Part shown: piece by piece, positions 36,220 through 45,612 of the stretch
How the letters are laid out: every line of letters begins with the position of its first letter
How positions within the stretch are numbered: position 1 is the first letter of the stretch
Assembly: GCF_039830135.1 (NCBI RefSeq)
Contig: NZ_CP156081.1
Location: 1,040,001-1,104,000 of the forward strand
Source of the DNA: Defluviimonas sp. SAOS-178_SWC
Lineage (GTDB): Bacteria; Pseudomonadota; Alphaproteobacteria; Rhodobacterales; Rhodobacteraceae
Length of the DNA stretch: 64,000 nt
Direction of reading: 5' to 3'
Notes under the pieces: model-generated
Database searches by the model: none
Told to the model about the DNA's origin: nothing
What the model saw: the letters and a program-made list of their open reading frames with translations, nothing else
Made by a program: the position numbers and the translations under genes

Positions 36220-37754
36220 CGCGACAGTCCCGAGCGGAAGTCCGAGATCCGGAAGGCGCCGAGAAGGTAGGCGGTGGCGCCGTAGACGGCCATTCCGGCC
36301 AGAACCAGCACCGCAAGCGCCCAGTAGCGGTGGCCGTGGGAGGAGAGCTGGTCGGCGAGTGCGGTCTCGGCCCCCCAGAGGAACAGCCCCATCACGACTG
36401 ACGCCGCGATGGTGCGGGGCAGGCGGGAGCGCAGCCTGTCGTCTGCGCGGGCGGCATCCCCCATATGCCGGGTTCCGAGCCAGAGTTGCGCCGTCATCGC
36501 CCAGCCGGCCAGCGTGGTGCCGAGCGCGGCGGCGATGAAGCCGAGGAAGGGGGCGAGGCCGATGGCAAGCCCCGCATTGATCACCATCGACCAGACGGCG
36601 AAGCGGAACGGCGTCTTCGTGTCCTCGCGTGCGAAGTAGAGCGGCTGCAACACCTTTTGCAGGACGAAGGCTGGTAGGCCCGCGCCATAGACGGCGAGCG
36701 CCAGCGCGGTGGGCGCGCTGTCGGCCCCGGTGAAGGCCCCGCGTTCATAGAGGACGGCGATCAGCGGCAGCGGGATCACCATCAGTGCCACCCCGGCCGG
36801 CACGGTGAGGAACAGGGCGAATTCCGTCGCGCGGCTCAGCGCATAGCGGCTGCCGAACGTGTCCTCGGCTTTCAGCCGGCGCGAGAGGTCGGGCAGAAGC
36901 ACGATGCCGATGGCGATGCCGACAACGCCGAGCGGCAGTTGATAAAGCCGGTCGGCATAGGAAAGCCAGGCAATGGCGCCTTCGAAGAAGCTGCCGACCT
37001 GTCGTCCGACGAGAAGATTGATCTGCACCACGCCGCCAGCCAGAACCGCAGGTCCGGCAATGGTCAGAAGACGGCGAAGATCGGGTGTCATCCGGGGGCG
37101 TTTCAGGCGCAGCGGGAAGCCCATCCGCGCGGCCGCGATCCAGACGAGCGCAAGCTGGGCAAGGCCGGTGACGGGCGTCGCCCAGGCCATCGTCAGCCCC
37201 ATGTCCCAGCCGGACCAGTCCGCCGTCACCATCGCGCCGATGAAGATCACGTTGAGAAGGACCGGCGCCCCGGCCGCCGCGATGAACCGACCGCCGGCGT
37301 TCAGAAGCCCTGACAGAAGGGCGGTCAGCGAGATGAAGAGGATGTAGGGAAAGCAGATCCGCCCGTATTCGACCGCGAGCGGCAGACGCTCGTCCCCGGC
37401 GAAACCGCTGGCCATGGCGAGCACCAGCCACGGCATCGCCACCATCGCGACGATGGAGACGAGAAGCACGACAAAAGCGAGGCCGGCGAAGGCATCCTCG
37501 GCAAAACCCTTCGGGTCTTCGCCTGCTTCGAGCTTCTTGGAAAAGAGCGGCACGAAGGCGGTGTTGAAGGCGCCCTCGGCGAAGAAGCGGCGGAACATGT
37601 TCGGCAGCGTGAAGGCCACAAGGAACGCTTCGGCCACCGGCCCGGTGCCAAGATAGGCGGCGATCAGCACGTCGCGGACGAAGCCGACGATGCGGCTCAG
37701 CAAGGTCCAGGCCCCCACCGTCAGGAAGCCGCGTATCAACCGGATCGGCTTCAT
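36210..37754 (-). CDS. murJ: Lipid II flippase MurJ
   Basis: Integral membrane MOP-superfamily protein of 514 residues with about 14 helices. It flips the peptidoglycan precursor lipid II to the periplasmic face. The family N-terminal signature LLSRIVGFVRDVLIAAYLG and NMFRRFFAEGAFNTAFVPLFSK with the conserved central-cavity arginines are present. Its ATG overlaps the glnD stop (ATGA, 37751-37754), so it is translationally coupled behind glnD, a usual rhodobacterial order. Confidence 0.96.
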   Translation of the reverse strand: MKPIRLIRGFLTVGAWTLLSRIVGFVRDVLIAAYLGTGPVAEAFLVAFTLPNMFRRFFAEGAFNTAFVPLFSKKLEAGEDPKGFAEDAFAGLAFVVLLVSIVAMVAMPWLVLAMASGFAGDERLPLAVEYGRICFPYILFISLTALLSGLLNAGGRFIAAAGAPVLLNVIFIGAMVTADWSGWDMGLTMAWATPVTGLAQLALVWIAAARMGFPLRLKRPRMTPDLRRLLTIAGPAVLAGGVVQINLLVGRQVGSFFEGAIAWLSYADRLYQLPLGVVGIAIGIVLLPDLSRRLKAEDTFGSRYALSRATEFALFLTVPAGVALMVIPLPLIAVLYERGAFTGADSAPTALALAVYGAGLPAFVLQKVLQPLYFAREDTKTPFRFAVWSMVINAGLAIGLAPFLGFIAAALGTTLAGWAMTAQLWLGTRHMGDAARADDRLRSRLPRTIAASVVMGLFLWGAETALADQLSSHGHRYWALAVLVLAGMAVYGATAYLLGAFRISDFRSGLSRQR

Positions 37755-40567
37755 TCGCCGCGGGCCCGTTGGGCGCCTTCGGCGATCGCTTGCCGGAGCT
37801 TCCTCTCCAGGCTCTCCTGCTTCGATTTCGTATGCAGCTTCAGACCGAACATATCCTTGACATAGAACGTGTCCACGACCTGCGCGCCGAATGTCGCGAT
37901 CACCGCGCTGGCGATATAGATGTTGTTCGCGGCCAGCGTCCGCGTGAGGTCGTAAAGAAGCCCGGGCCGGTCGCGGGTGTCGACCTCGACGATCGTGTAG
38001 ATTTCGGAGCCTTCGTTGTCGAAGGTGATGTGGGTCGGGAACTGGAACTGGCGCTCGCGCTTCTTGATCTTGTCGCGGTCCTTGAGCGCGTCGCGGGCCA
38101 CGACCTCACCCTTGAGTGTCTTTTCGATCATCCCGCGCAGGCGCGGGAGGCGGTCCGTCTCATACGGGTGGCCCTCGCTGTCCTGCACCCAGAAGACGGC
38201 CGTCGCATAGCCGTCCTTCGACGTATAGGTGCGCGCATCGACGACGTTGGCGCCGACAAGCGCCAAAGCGCCGGCCAGCCGCGAGAAGATGCCCGGATGG
38301 TCGGCCAGCACGAAACAGGCCCGCGTCGCGTCGTGGTCGGGGTCAGGCTTGATATCGACGCGGATCGCATCGTCGGGAATGTCGCGCAGAAGCTCCGCGA
38401 AAATCTTGTGTGTGTCGGTCGAAAGCCCCTGCCAGTAGGGATCGTAGTGCCGCGCCGTCTCGCGTCGGACCTCCTTTGCATCCCAGTCCGTCAGGGCCTC
38501 GCGCAGGGCGCGCTTGGATTCGTCTTGCCGCTTGGCGCGGTTGACGTTTTCCAGCCCGGCTTCGAGCGCTTCGGCCGTTTCGGAGTGGAGACGGCGGAGA
38601 AGCATCGCCTTCCAGTTGTTCCAGGTATTCGGCCCGACGCCGCGGATGTCGCAGACCGTCAGCACCGTCAGAAGGTCGAGGCGCTTCCGCGTCTTCACCA
38701 CCTTGGCGAAGTCGCGCACCGTGCGCGGGTCCGACAGGTCGCGCTTTTGCGCCATGTCGGACATGAAGAGGTGGTAGCGCACCAGCCATTCCACCGTCTC
38801 GCACTCTTCGGCATTGAGCCCGAGCCTCGGGGCGACCTTGCGGGCAATACGGGCACCGAGAATGGAATGATCCTCGGTGCGGCCCTTGCCGATGTCGTGC
38901 AGCAGGAGCGCCACATAAAGGACGCGCCGATTCACGCCCGCGTCGAGGATCGACGACGAGAGCGGCAATTCCTCGATCAGTTCGTGACGTTCGATCTGAG
39001 CGAGGGTGGAGATCGTCTGGATCGTGTGTTCGTCCACCGTGTAGTGGTGGTAGACGTTGAACTGCATCATCGCCACGATCGGCTCGAATTCCGGGATAAA
39101 GGCCGAGAGCACGCCAAGTTCGTTCATCCGCCTGAGCGCCCGCTCGGGATTCCCGTGCTTCAGCATCAGGTCGAGGAAGATCCGCGTCGCCTCGCGGTCC
39201 TCGCGCATCTCGTCGTCGATCATGTCGAGATTGGCGGTGACGACCCGCATTGCATCGGGGTGGATGAGATAGCCGGTGCGCAATGCCTCCTCGAAGATCC
39301 GCAGGAGGTTGAGCTTGTCCGTCTGGAAGGCCTTGGCGTTGGAGATGTTGATCCGGCCGTTGTCGATCCGGTAACCCTCACGCATCTTCTTGCGGCGGCG
39401 AAGGAGCCCGACGAGCATCGCCTCGCGCTTCGCGTGGCGCGCCTCGAGCGCAGTCAGGAAGACCCGTGTCAGTTCGCCCACATGGGTCGCGTGGCGGAAA
39501 TAGTCCTGCATGAAATGTTCGACGGCGCGGCGGCCACCGCTGTCGGTGTAGCCCATGCGCTTCGCCACCTCGACCTGAAGGTCGAAGGTCAGCTGGTCGT
39601 TGGCGCGCCCGGTGATCAGGTGAAGCTGGCAGCGCACCGCCCAGAGGAAATCCTCCGCCGCCGCGAAGGTCTGGTACTCCTCGCGCCGGAACAGGCCCTG
39701 ATCGACAAGTTCCGCCGCCTGCCGCACGCCGTGGATATACTTGCCGATCCAGTAGAGCGTTTGCAGATCCCGCAGGCCACCCTTGCCCTCCTTGACGTTT
39801 GGCTCCAGCACATAGCGCTGGCCACCTTGCCGTTTGTGCCGGTCTGCCCGTTCGGCCAGCTTCGCCTCGATGAACTCGGCGCCGGTGCCCTTGAAAAGGT
39901 CGTTGCGCAGTTTCTTTCGCAGCTCCGCAGCGAGCGGCTGGTATCCGATAAGGAAGCGGCGCTCGAGAAGGGCCGTGCGGATCGTGTAGTCCTCGCGCCC
40001 GAGGCGCAGACAGTCCTTCACGGTGCGGCTGGCATGCCCGACCTTCAGCCGGAGGTCCCAAAGGATATAGAGCATCGACTCGATGACGCTCTCGGCCCAG
40101 GGGGTCATCTTCCAGGGTGTGAGGAAAAGCAGGTCGACGTCGGAATGCGGCGCCATCTCGGCGCGCCCGTAGCCGCCGACGGCAAGGACCGCCATTCGTT
40201 CGCCCTCGGTCGGAGTGGCGAGCGGGTGGAGCACCTCGCTCACCAGCTGGAACACGATTTCGATCGTCGCGTCCATCAGCGCGGCATAGGCCCGAACGGT
40301 CGCGTGGGCGGCGCGTGGGTGTTCGGCGAAATCGGCCGCGATGAGGGCGAGGACCTCGGCCCGCGCCGTCGCCAGCGCCTCGACGATCAGCGCCCGTTTG
40401 GCGCGGGTATCCTCGGCCTCGGCCAAGCGTATGCGAAGACCCGCGCCGAAGCTGGCGGTGTCGAAGATCGTATGGTCGCCGATGGCGGCGGGAACCGGAG
40501 GTCGGGGCGCGACGCTGGTCGCGGGCTCAGAAGCCCGCGCCACCGAAGCTTCTTGGGGCAGGATCAA
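37751..40567 (-). CDS. glnD: Bifunctional [protein-PII] uridylyltransferase/uridylyl-removing enzyme
   Basis: Nitrogen sensor that uridylylates PII proteins (GlnB/GlnK) when glutamine is low and removes UMP when it is high. 938 residues. The nucleotidyltransferase motif is GGYGRAEMAPHSDVDLLFL; an HD hydrolase motif (LLHDIGKGRTEDHS) lies in the middle. Two ACT domains lie at the C-terminus (ATRACFVLADHPGIFSRLAGALA; DTRDRPGLLYDLTRTLAANN) for glutamine sensing. The start is uncertain: TTG 40567 has AGGTGG upstream but overlaps the preceding gene by 41 bases; a GTG seven codons later is an alternative. Coupled to murJ. Confidence 0.95.
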   Translation of the reverse strand: MILPQEASVARASEPATSVAPRPPVPAAIGDHTIFDTASFGAGLRIRLAEAEDTRAKRALIVEALATARAEVLALIAADFAEHPRAAHATVRAYAALMDATIEIVFQLVSEVLHPLATPTEGERMAVLAVGGYGRAEMAPHSDVDLLFLTPWKMTPWAESVIESMLYILWDLRLKVGHASRTVKDCLRLGREDYTIRTALLERRFLIGYQPLAAELRKKLRNDLFKGTGAEFIEAKLAERADRHKRQGGQRYVLEPNVKEGKGGLRDLQTLYWIGKYIHGVRQAAELVDQGLFRREEYQTFAAAEDFLWAVRCQLHLITGRANDQLTFDLQVEVAKRMGYTDSGGRRAVEHFMQDYFRHATHVGELTRVFLTALEARHAKREAMLVGLLRRRKKMREGYRIDNGRINISNAKAFQTDKLNLLRIFEEALRTGYLIHPDAMRVVTANLDMIDDEMREDREATRIFLDLMLKHGNPERALRRMNELGVLSAFIPEFEPIVAMMQFNVYHHYTVDEHTIQTISTLAQIERHELIEELPLSSSILDAGVNRRVLYVALLLHDIGKGRTEDHSILGARIARKVAPRLGLNAEECETVEWLVRYHLFMSDMAQKRDLSDPRTVRDFAKVVKTRKRLDLLTVLTVCDIRGVGPNTWNNWKAMLLRRLHSETAEALEAGLENVNRAKRQDESKRALREALTDWDAKEVRRETARHYDPYWQGLSTDTHKIFAELLRDIPDDAIRVDIKPDPDHDATRACFVLADHPGIFSRLAGALALVGANVVDARTYTSKDGYATAVFWVQDSEGHPYETDRLPRLRGMIEKTLKGEVVARDALKDRDKIKKRERQFQFPTHITFDNEGSEIYTIVEVDTRDRPGLLYDLTRTLAANNIYIASAVIATFGAQVVDTFYVKDMFGLKLHTKSKQESLERKLRQAIAEGAQRARGE

Positions 40568-41699
40568 TCACGACCACCTGTGCATTCTGGATCTGCGCGA
40601 CGGCGAGGCCGCGTTCGTTGGTGCCGTCGGGCAGGAGCCGGAAGACCCCGTTCACGCCGGCGAAACCGGAGCCTTGCGTCAGCGCCGCGGCACTGAGCCC
40701 GCCGGTCTTGCCGCCCTTGGCGAGGGCGCCGATGGCGGCGATTCCGTCATAGGCGAGGCCGGCGATCGGGTGCGGGCTTTCGCCGTAGGCGGCCATGAAG
40801 CGCGACTGGAACTGGCCCGCGAGGCCGGGATCGGGAAGGGCGAACCAGCCGCCCTGAACCCCGGGCATCGACAGCGTGGCCGAGGGGATGTCCCAGCGGG
40901 TGAGCCCGACGAATTGCGCGGTTTGGGAATTGACGCCCGCTTCGGGCAGAAGCTGCGCGAGAAGGGGAAGCGCGCCGGCCGAGTCCGCGGTGAAGAAGAC
41001 CGCGTTCGCCCCCGAGCTCCGCACTTGTGCGGCGATCTGGGGGGCGGCGTCGATCACGCCCTGTTGCGAGAATGCGTAAGACGCCGTCCCGGCGATGGTC
41101 GCGCCCGAACGCTGGGCGGCGATACCGATCGCCCGGCTTCCAAGGTCGCCGGCGGCGGTCTGGTCCTTGACGATCATGATCCGGCCCTTGCCGGAACGGG
41201 CGGCGTAGGAGACGAGGCGGTTCGCGGTGTTCTGGAAGGTCGGGCCGAGGACGAAGACGTTGCCGCCGGCAATGTCGGTGTTGTTGGAGAATGACAGGAC
41301 GTTGACACCCGTCCCGGCGACCGCGACACCCGCCGCGTTCGCGGCCTCGGCGAAGACCGGTCCGAGGATGATCTTGGCGCCGTCGTCGACCGCCTGCCGC
41401 GCCATCGCGGCCGACGTGCCGGCATCGGACCCCGCGTTATAGACGCGCAGGTCGATCTGCACCCCGTCAAGGTCGGCGATAGCGAGGTCGGCCGCCTGCT
41501 TGAGGTTTCGCGCGAGAACCTCGTCACCGGAATTGCCCGAACCGCCAGGCAGGATCAGCGCAACCTGAACCGGCGCGCCCGCGTCGATGGAGGGGCCACG
41601 GCCCGACGGCATCGGTTCGCAGGCGGCAAGCGCGAAGGCGGCCGCGACGAGCGCGGCCCGGGTCAGAGCCTTGCGGCGGGTACTCAAAAGGTTGAACAT
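40527..41699 (-). CDS. Penicillin-binding protein activator, LpoA-like lipoprotein
   Basis: Periplasmic lipoprotein of 390 residues with a type-1 periplasmic-binding fold. The N-terminus MFNLLSTRRKALTRAALVAAAFALAAC is a lipoprotein signal peptide with the lipobox LAAC. The mature part starts as VQVALILPGGSGN and contains IILGPVFAEAANAAGV, the substrate-binding-like core. It corresponds to the LpoA C-domain that stimulates PBP1A, without the N-terminal TPR domain of enterics. Context agrees: it is divergent from rsmI and near yraN, the same neighbourhood as in many proteobacteria. Start at ATG 41699 with GAGG upstream. Confidence 0.85.
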   Translation of the reverse strand: MFNLLSTRRKALTRAALVAAAFALAACEPMPSGRGPSIDAGAPVQVALILPGGSGNSGDEVLARNLKQAADLAIADLDGVQIDLRVYNAGSDAGTSAAMARQAVDDGAKIILGPVFAEAANAAGVAVAGTGVNVLSFSNNTDIAGGNVFVLGPTFQNTANRLVSYAARSGKGRIMIVKDQTAAGDLGSRAIGIAAQRSGATIAGTASYAFSQQGVIDAAPQIAAQVRSSGANAVFFTADSAGALPLLAQLLPEAGVNSQTAQFVGLTRWDIPSATLSMPGVQGGWFALPDPGLAGQFQSRFMAAYGESPHPIAGLAYDGIAAIGALAKGGKTGGLSAAALTQGSGFAGVNGVFRLLPDGTNERGLAVAQIQNAQVVVIDPAPRSFGGAGF

Positions 41700-41820
41700 G
41701 GTACGATCCTCAACTCTGGGGTCTAGGGTCTCGATCTCGGGTCCGGGGTACGGGGCGAACAATGGCGGCGAGACTAGGCGTTCCGCCGCGCGAAGTAAAC
41801 GCAGGAGCGAGGGGACGGCA

Positions 41821-42681
41821 ATGACCGGCCAAGGACAGGCGCTGGCCCCCGGGCTCTATTTCGTCGCGACGCCGATCGGGGCCGCGCGCGACATCACCCT
41901 GCGCGCGCTCGATATCCTCGGCACCGCCGACGTGATCGCGGCCGAGGATACGCGGACGCTCAGGCATCTGATGGACATTCATGGCGTGGCGCTCGGCGAC
42001 CGGCCGCTCTGGGCCTACCACGATCACAACGGCGAACGTGTCCGGCCGAAGATTGTCGCCGCGCTGGCCGAAGGAAAGTCCGTCGCCTATGCGTCGGAGG
42101 CGGGCACGCCGCTCGTCGCGGATCCCGGCTTCCAGCTTGGCCGCGCCGCCGTCGCGGCCGGGCATCCGGTGATCGCGGCGCCCGGACCCTCGGCGGTCCT
42201 GGCGGCACTGACGGTTTCGGGTCTGCCATCCGACCGGTTCCTCTTTGCGGGCTTTCCGCCGACATCGGGCGGCCAGCGGCGCCAGTGGCTGGCGGAGCTT
42301 GCGGCCGTCCCGGCGACGCTCATCCTCTACGAATCTCCCAAGAGGCTTCAGGCTTTGTTAGGGGATCTTGCGCAAAGTTTCGGAGAGGACCGGCAGGCCG
42401 CGATCTGCCGGGAACTGACCAAACGCTTCGAGGAGGTCACGCGCGGCTCGCTCGCCGAACTGGCGGCGGCCTATGCGGACCGGGCCGTTCGCGGCGAGAT
42501 CGTCGTCGTGATCGACCGGGCGGGGCAGCGCGTGGCCGATCCCGCCGAAATCGAGGCGGAGCTGAGAAAGGCGCTGGAATGCCACTCGACGAAGGATGCG
42601 GCGGCCCTTGTGGCGGAGACGATGGGGCTTCCGCGCCGGCAGGTCTACCAGATCGCGCTGAAACTCGCCGGCGACGGGTAA
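41821..42681 (+). CDS. rsmI: 16S rRNA (cytidine-1402-2'-O)-methyltransferase
   Basis: SAM-dependent tetrapyrrole-methylase-fold enzyme that methylates the ribose of C1402 in the 16S rRNA decoding centre. 286 residues. The motifs YFVATPIGAARDITLRALDIL, AEDTRTLRHL, YASEAGTPLVADPGFQL and LPSDRFLFAGFPP are all typical. Start at ATG 41821 with GAGGGGA upstream; longer in-frame extension lies in the divergent promoter region. First gene of rsmI-yraN-gshB. Confidence 0.96.
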   Translation: MTGQGQALAPGLYFVATPIGAARDITLRALDILGTADVIAAEDTRTLRHLMDIHGVALGDRPLWAYHDHNGERVRPKIVAALAEGKSVAYASEAGTPLVADPGFQLGRAAVAAGHPVIAAPGPSAVLAALTVSGLPSDRFLFAGFPPTSGGQRRQWLAELAAVPATLILYESPKRLQALLGDLAQSFGEDRQAAICRELTKRFEEVTRGSLAELAAAYADRAVRGEIVVVIDRAGQRVADPAEIEAELRKALECHSTKDAAALVAETMGLPRRQVYQIALKLAGDG

Positions 42682-42710
42682 GGGGGGCGGTCGCCCATCA
42701 TGGGGGGCGC

Positions 42711-43031
42711 GTGGCCGAAGACCAGGTCGAGGCGCATTACCGGCGTCGGGGATTCGACATCGCCGCGCGGCGCTGGCGCGGGCGGGGAGGGGAGATCGAC
42801 CTGATCGCGCGCGACGGCGACCGTGTGGTGTTCATCGAGGTGAAAAGTGCGGCAACCTTCGCCGCTGCCGCCGAGCACCTCTCGGCCCGACAGATCGCGC
42901 GACTCTGCGCGGCAGCCTCGGAATTCCTCGGCAATGAGCCTCGCGGCCAGGACACCGAGATGCGGTTTGACGTCGCCTTGGTCGACGGCACCGGCCGCAT
43001 TGACATCATCGAGAACGCCATCGGCTTCTGA
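42711..43031 (+). CDS. YraN (UPF0102) family nuclease-like protein
   Basis: Small Holliday-junction-resolvase-like protein of 106 residues. The nuclease core [20 protein letters not shown] shows the conserved E-D-ExK arrangement, preceded by [15 protein letters not shown]. The start is GTG 42711 with GGGGG just upstream; no earlier start codon exists in frame after the rsmI stop. The molecular role of the family is not settled. It follows rsmI by 29 bases and precedes gshB by 70. Confidence 0.9.
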   Translation: MAEDQVEAHYRRRGFDIAARRWRGRGGEIDLIARDGDRVVFIEVKSAATFAAAAEHLSARQIARLCAAASEFLGNEPRGQDTEMRFDVALVDGTGRIDIIENAIGF

Positions 43032-43101
43032 TCGCGGATTGCATCCCGTCCCCACCTCGGTCATCAATCGTGCCCGGTTGAAGACGAAAGGGCAGGCGCG
43101 C

Positions 43102-44043
43102 ATGGCACTCAAGGTCGCAATTCAGATGGACCCGGTCGAGGGCATCAATATCGATGCCGATTCGACCTTCCGCATCGCGATCGAGGCGCAGGAGCGGGGG
43201 CATTCGCTTTTCTACTACACGCCCGGCCGGCTCAGCTATCGCGAGGGGCGGGTGCTGGCGCGTGGCTGGCCGCTGGAGTTGCGGCGCGAGAAGGGCAATC
43301 ACTTCACCCTCGGTGCCGAAACCGAGGTCGATCTGGGTGAGTTCGACGTGGTCTGGCTGCGTCAGGATCCGCCCTTCGACATGGGCTACATCACCACGAC
43401 CCATCTTCTCGACATGATCCATCCGAAGACGCTCGTGGTGAACGACCCGTTCTGGGTCCGCAACTACCCCGAGAAACTTCTGGTCCTGAATTTCCCCGGT
43501 CTGACGCCGCCGACGCTGATCGCCCGCGACCTCGCCACGATCCGCGACTTCAAGGCCGAGCATGGCGACATCATCCTGAAACCGCTCTATGGCAACGGCG
43601 GCGCGGGCGTCTTCCGGCTCGACCCGAATGACCGTAACCTCGCCTCGCTCCACGAGCTTTTCATCGGCATCAACCGAGAGCCCTTGATCGCGCAGAAATA
43701 CGTGCCCGCCGTCGTGAAGGGCGACAAGCGCGTGATCCTGGTGAACGGCGAGCCGGTCGGCGCGATCAACCGAATTCCGGCCGAGGGCGAGACACGGTCA
43801 AACATGCATGTCGGTGGCCGGCCGGAGAAGGTGGCGCTGACGGACCGTGACCGCGAGATCTGTGCCGCGATCGGCCCCACTTTGCGCGACAAGGGGCAGA
43901 TCTTTGTCGGCATCGACGTGATCGGCGACTGGCTGACGGAAATCAACGTGACCTCGCCCACCGGAATCCAGGAACTGGAGCGCTTCGACGGCACCAACAC
44001 CGCCAGGAAAATCTGGGAAGTGATCGAGGCGAAGCGCGCCTAG
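43102..44043 (+). CDS. gshB: Glutathione synthase
   Basis: ATP-grasp ligase joining gamma-glutamylcysteine and glycine, 313 residues as usual. The N-terminal domain begins [22 protein letters not shown]. The ATP-grasp loop is [14 protein letters not shown] and the metal-binding end is [24 protein letters not shown] 43102 follows GAAAGGGCAGG. Its stop overlaps that of comM on the other strand (CTAG at 44040-44043). Confidence 0.97.
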   Translation: MALKVAIQMDPVEGINIDADSTFRIAIEAQERGHSLFYYTPGRLSYREGRVLARGWPLELRREKGNHFTLGAETEVDLGEFDVVWLRQDPPFDMGYITTTHLLDMIHPKTLVVNDPFWVRNYPEKLLVLNFPGLTPPTLIARDLATIRDFKAEHGDIILKPLYGNGGAGVFRLDPNDRNLASLHELFIGINREPLIAQKYVPAVVKGDKRVILVNGEPVGAINRIPAEGETRSNMHVGGRPEKVALTDRDREICAAIGPTLRDKGQIFVGIDVIGDWLTEINVTSPTGIQELERFDGTNTARKIWEVIEAKRA

Positions 44044-45554
44044 CGCCCCGCCTGCACGCTGAGCCGATAGCTGACCGCCTCGGCCACGTGAGGTTTGCGC
44101 ACCTCTTGCGACCCGGCGAGGTCGGCGATGGTGCGGGCGACCCGCAACACGCGGTGATAGCCGCGCGCCGACAGGCCGAAGCGTTCGGCGACCTTGGCCA
44201 GCAGGTCGCGGCCTTCGCTGTCCGGGGTCGCGACCTCTTCCAGAAGCCGCCCCTCGGCATCGGCATTCACGCGGATGTCGTTGTGGTCCGCGAAGCGCGC
44301 CGCTTGCGTCTCGCGGGCGGCGGCGACGCGTTCGGCGACGGTGGCGGAGGCTTCGCCGGAATCCGGCAGATCCAGATCGGTATAGGCCACGGGCGGCACT
44401 TCGACGCGCAGGTCGATCCGGTCCATCAGCGGGCCGGAGATGCGGCCGAGATAGTCCTCGCCGCATTGCGGCACCCGGGCACAGGACCGCGCCGGATCGG
44501 TGAGGTAGCCGCATTTGCAGGGGTTGGCGGCGGCGACGAGAAGGAAGCGGCAGGGATAGCGGATATGGGCATTGGCGCGGGCAACCACGACCTCACCCGT
44601 CTCGATGGGCTGGCGCAGGGTTTCCAGTACCGCGCGGGGAAATTCGGGGAACTCGTCGAGGAAGAGGACCCCATTATGGGCAAGGCTGATCTCGCCCGGT
44701 TTTGCCCCGCGCCCGCCGCCGACGATGGCCGCCATCGAGGCGGTGTGGTGGGGTTCCCTGAACGGCCTTGTGCGGCTGATCCCGCCCTCGTCGAGAAGGC
44801 CGGAGAGCGAGTGGATCATCGACGTCTCCAGCGCCTCGACGGCCGAAAGCGGCGGCAGGATGCCCGGCATCCGCGCCGCCAGCATCGACTTTCCGGAACC
44901 GGGCGTGCCGACCATCAAAAGGTGATGCCGCCCCGCCGCAGCGATCTCCAGCGCCCGCTTCGCGCGTTCCTGGCCCTTCACGTCGCGCAGATCCCGCGCG
45001 GCGGGATCGCGCCGGACCTCGCCCGGTGTCGCCGGAGTGATCGGTGCCTGTCCGGTATAGTGACGCAGCACGTCGGCGAGGGTCGCCGCCGCGATCACCG
45101 GGGTCGCGCCGACCCAGGCGGCTTCCGGCCCGCAGGCTTTCGGGCAGAGGAGGACGCGCTCTTCCTCCGCCGCCGCCATGGCGGCCGGGAGGGCACCGAT
45201 CACCGGCACGAGGCGGCCGTCGAGCGAGAGTTCCCCGAGCGCCACCGTCGCCTCGACCTCTTCCCGGGGCACGATGTCGATCGCGGCGAGAAGGGCGAGC
45301 GCGATCGGCAGGTCGAAATGCGAACCCTCCTTCGGCAGGTCGGCGGGCGAAAGGTTGATGGTGATCCGCTTCGAGGGCAGCGCGATCGACATCGCCGTCA
45401 GTGCCGCGCGGACCCGGTCGCGCGCCTCGGAGACCGCCTTGTCGGGCAGGCCCACGACCGAAAAGGCCGGCATCCCCGCCGCGACGGCGCATTGCACCTC
45501 GACGATCCGCGCCTCCACCCCTTCGAAGGCCACCGTATAGGTGCGCGCCACCAT
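44040..45554 (-). CDS. comM: YifB/ComM family Mg-chelatase-like AAA+ ATPase
   Basis: 504-residue hexameric helicase-type AAA+ protein needed for branch migration during integration of incoming DNA. N-terminal Lon-like fold ([26 protein letters not shown]), Walker [12 protein letters not shown], Walker B-like [13 protein letters not shown], sensor region and a cysteine group ([15 protein letters not shown] ... CGEDY). C-terminal Mg_chelatase_C domain. In Rhodobacter, competence-type genes serve uptake of gene-transfer-agent DNA under CtrA control; CtrA-like sites lie just upstream here. Gene assignment is firm; its role in this strain is inference. Confidence 0.95.
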   Translation of the reverse strand: MVARTYTVAFEGVEARIVEVQCAVAAGMPAFSVVGLPDKAVSEARDRVRAALTAMSIALPSKRITINLSPADLPKEGSHFDLPIALALLAAIDIVPREEVEATVALGELSLDGRLVPVIGALPAAMAAAEEERVLLCPKACGPEAAWVGATPVIAAATLADVLRHYTGQAPITPATPGEVRRDPAARDLRDVKGQERAKRALEIAAAGRHHLLMVGTPGSGKSMLAARMPGILPPLSAVEALETSMIHSLSGLLDEGGISRTRPFREPHHTASMAAIVGGGRGAKPGEISLAHNGVLFLDEFPEFPRAVLETLRQPIETGEVVVARANAHIRYPCRFLLVAAANPCKCGYLTDPARSCARVPQCGEDYLGRISGPLMDRIDLRVEVPPVAYTDLDLPDSGEASATVAERVAAARETQAARFADHNDIRVNADAEGRLLEEVATPDSEGRDLLAKVAERFGLSARGYHRVLRVARTIADLAGSQEVRKPHVAEAVSYRLSVQAGR

Positions 45555-45565
45555 GAGCCGTCCCC

Positions 45566-45580
45566 TTAATTTTGGTTAAC
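45566..45580. promoter_or_regulatory. CtrA-like site 1 upstream of comM
   Basis: On the comM strand it reads GTTAACC-AAAA-TTAA, beginning 12 bases before the ATG. TTAACC is the CtrA half-site; the second TTAA is six bases away rather than the canonical seven, so this is an imperfect match. Confidence 0.4.
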
Positions 45581-45597
45581 GGCTAGCAGAGACAGGG

Positions 45598-45612
45598 TTT
45601 AGGAATGGTTAA
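45598..45612. promoter_or_regulatory. CtrA-like site 2 upstream of comM
   Basis: On the comM strand it reads TTAACCATTCCTAAA: a full TTAACCAT half-site and, seven bases after the first TTAA, TAAA (one mismatch to TTAA). It overlaps the stop codon of the GST gene and lies 44 bases from the comM ATG. Confidence 0.45.

Noticed and set aside
37769..40696. 975-codon plus-strand open frame opposite glnD
   Set aside because: GlnD shows all family motifs on the minus strand; the opposite frame is a consequence of high GC3 codon use.
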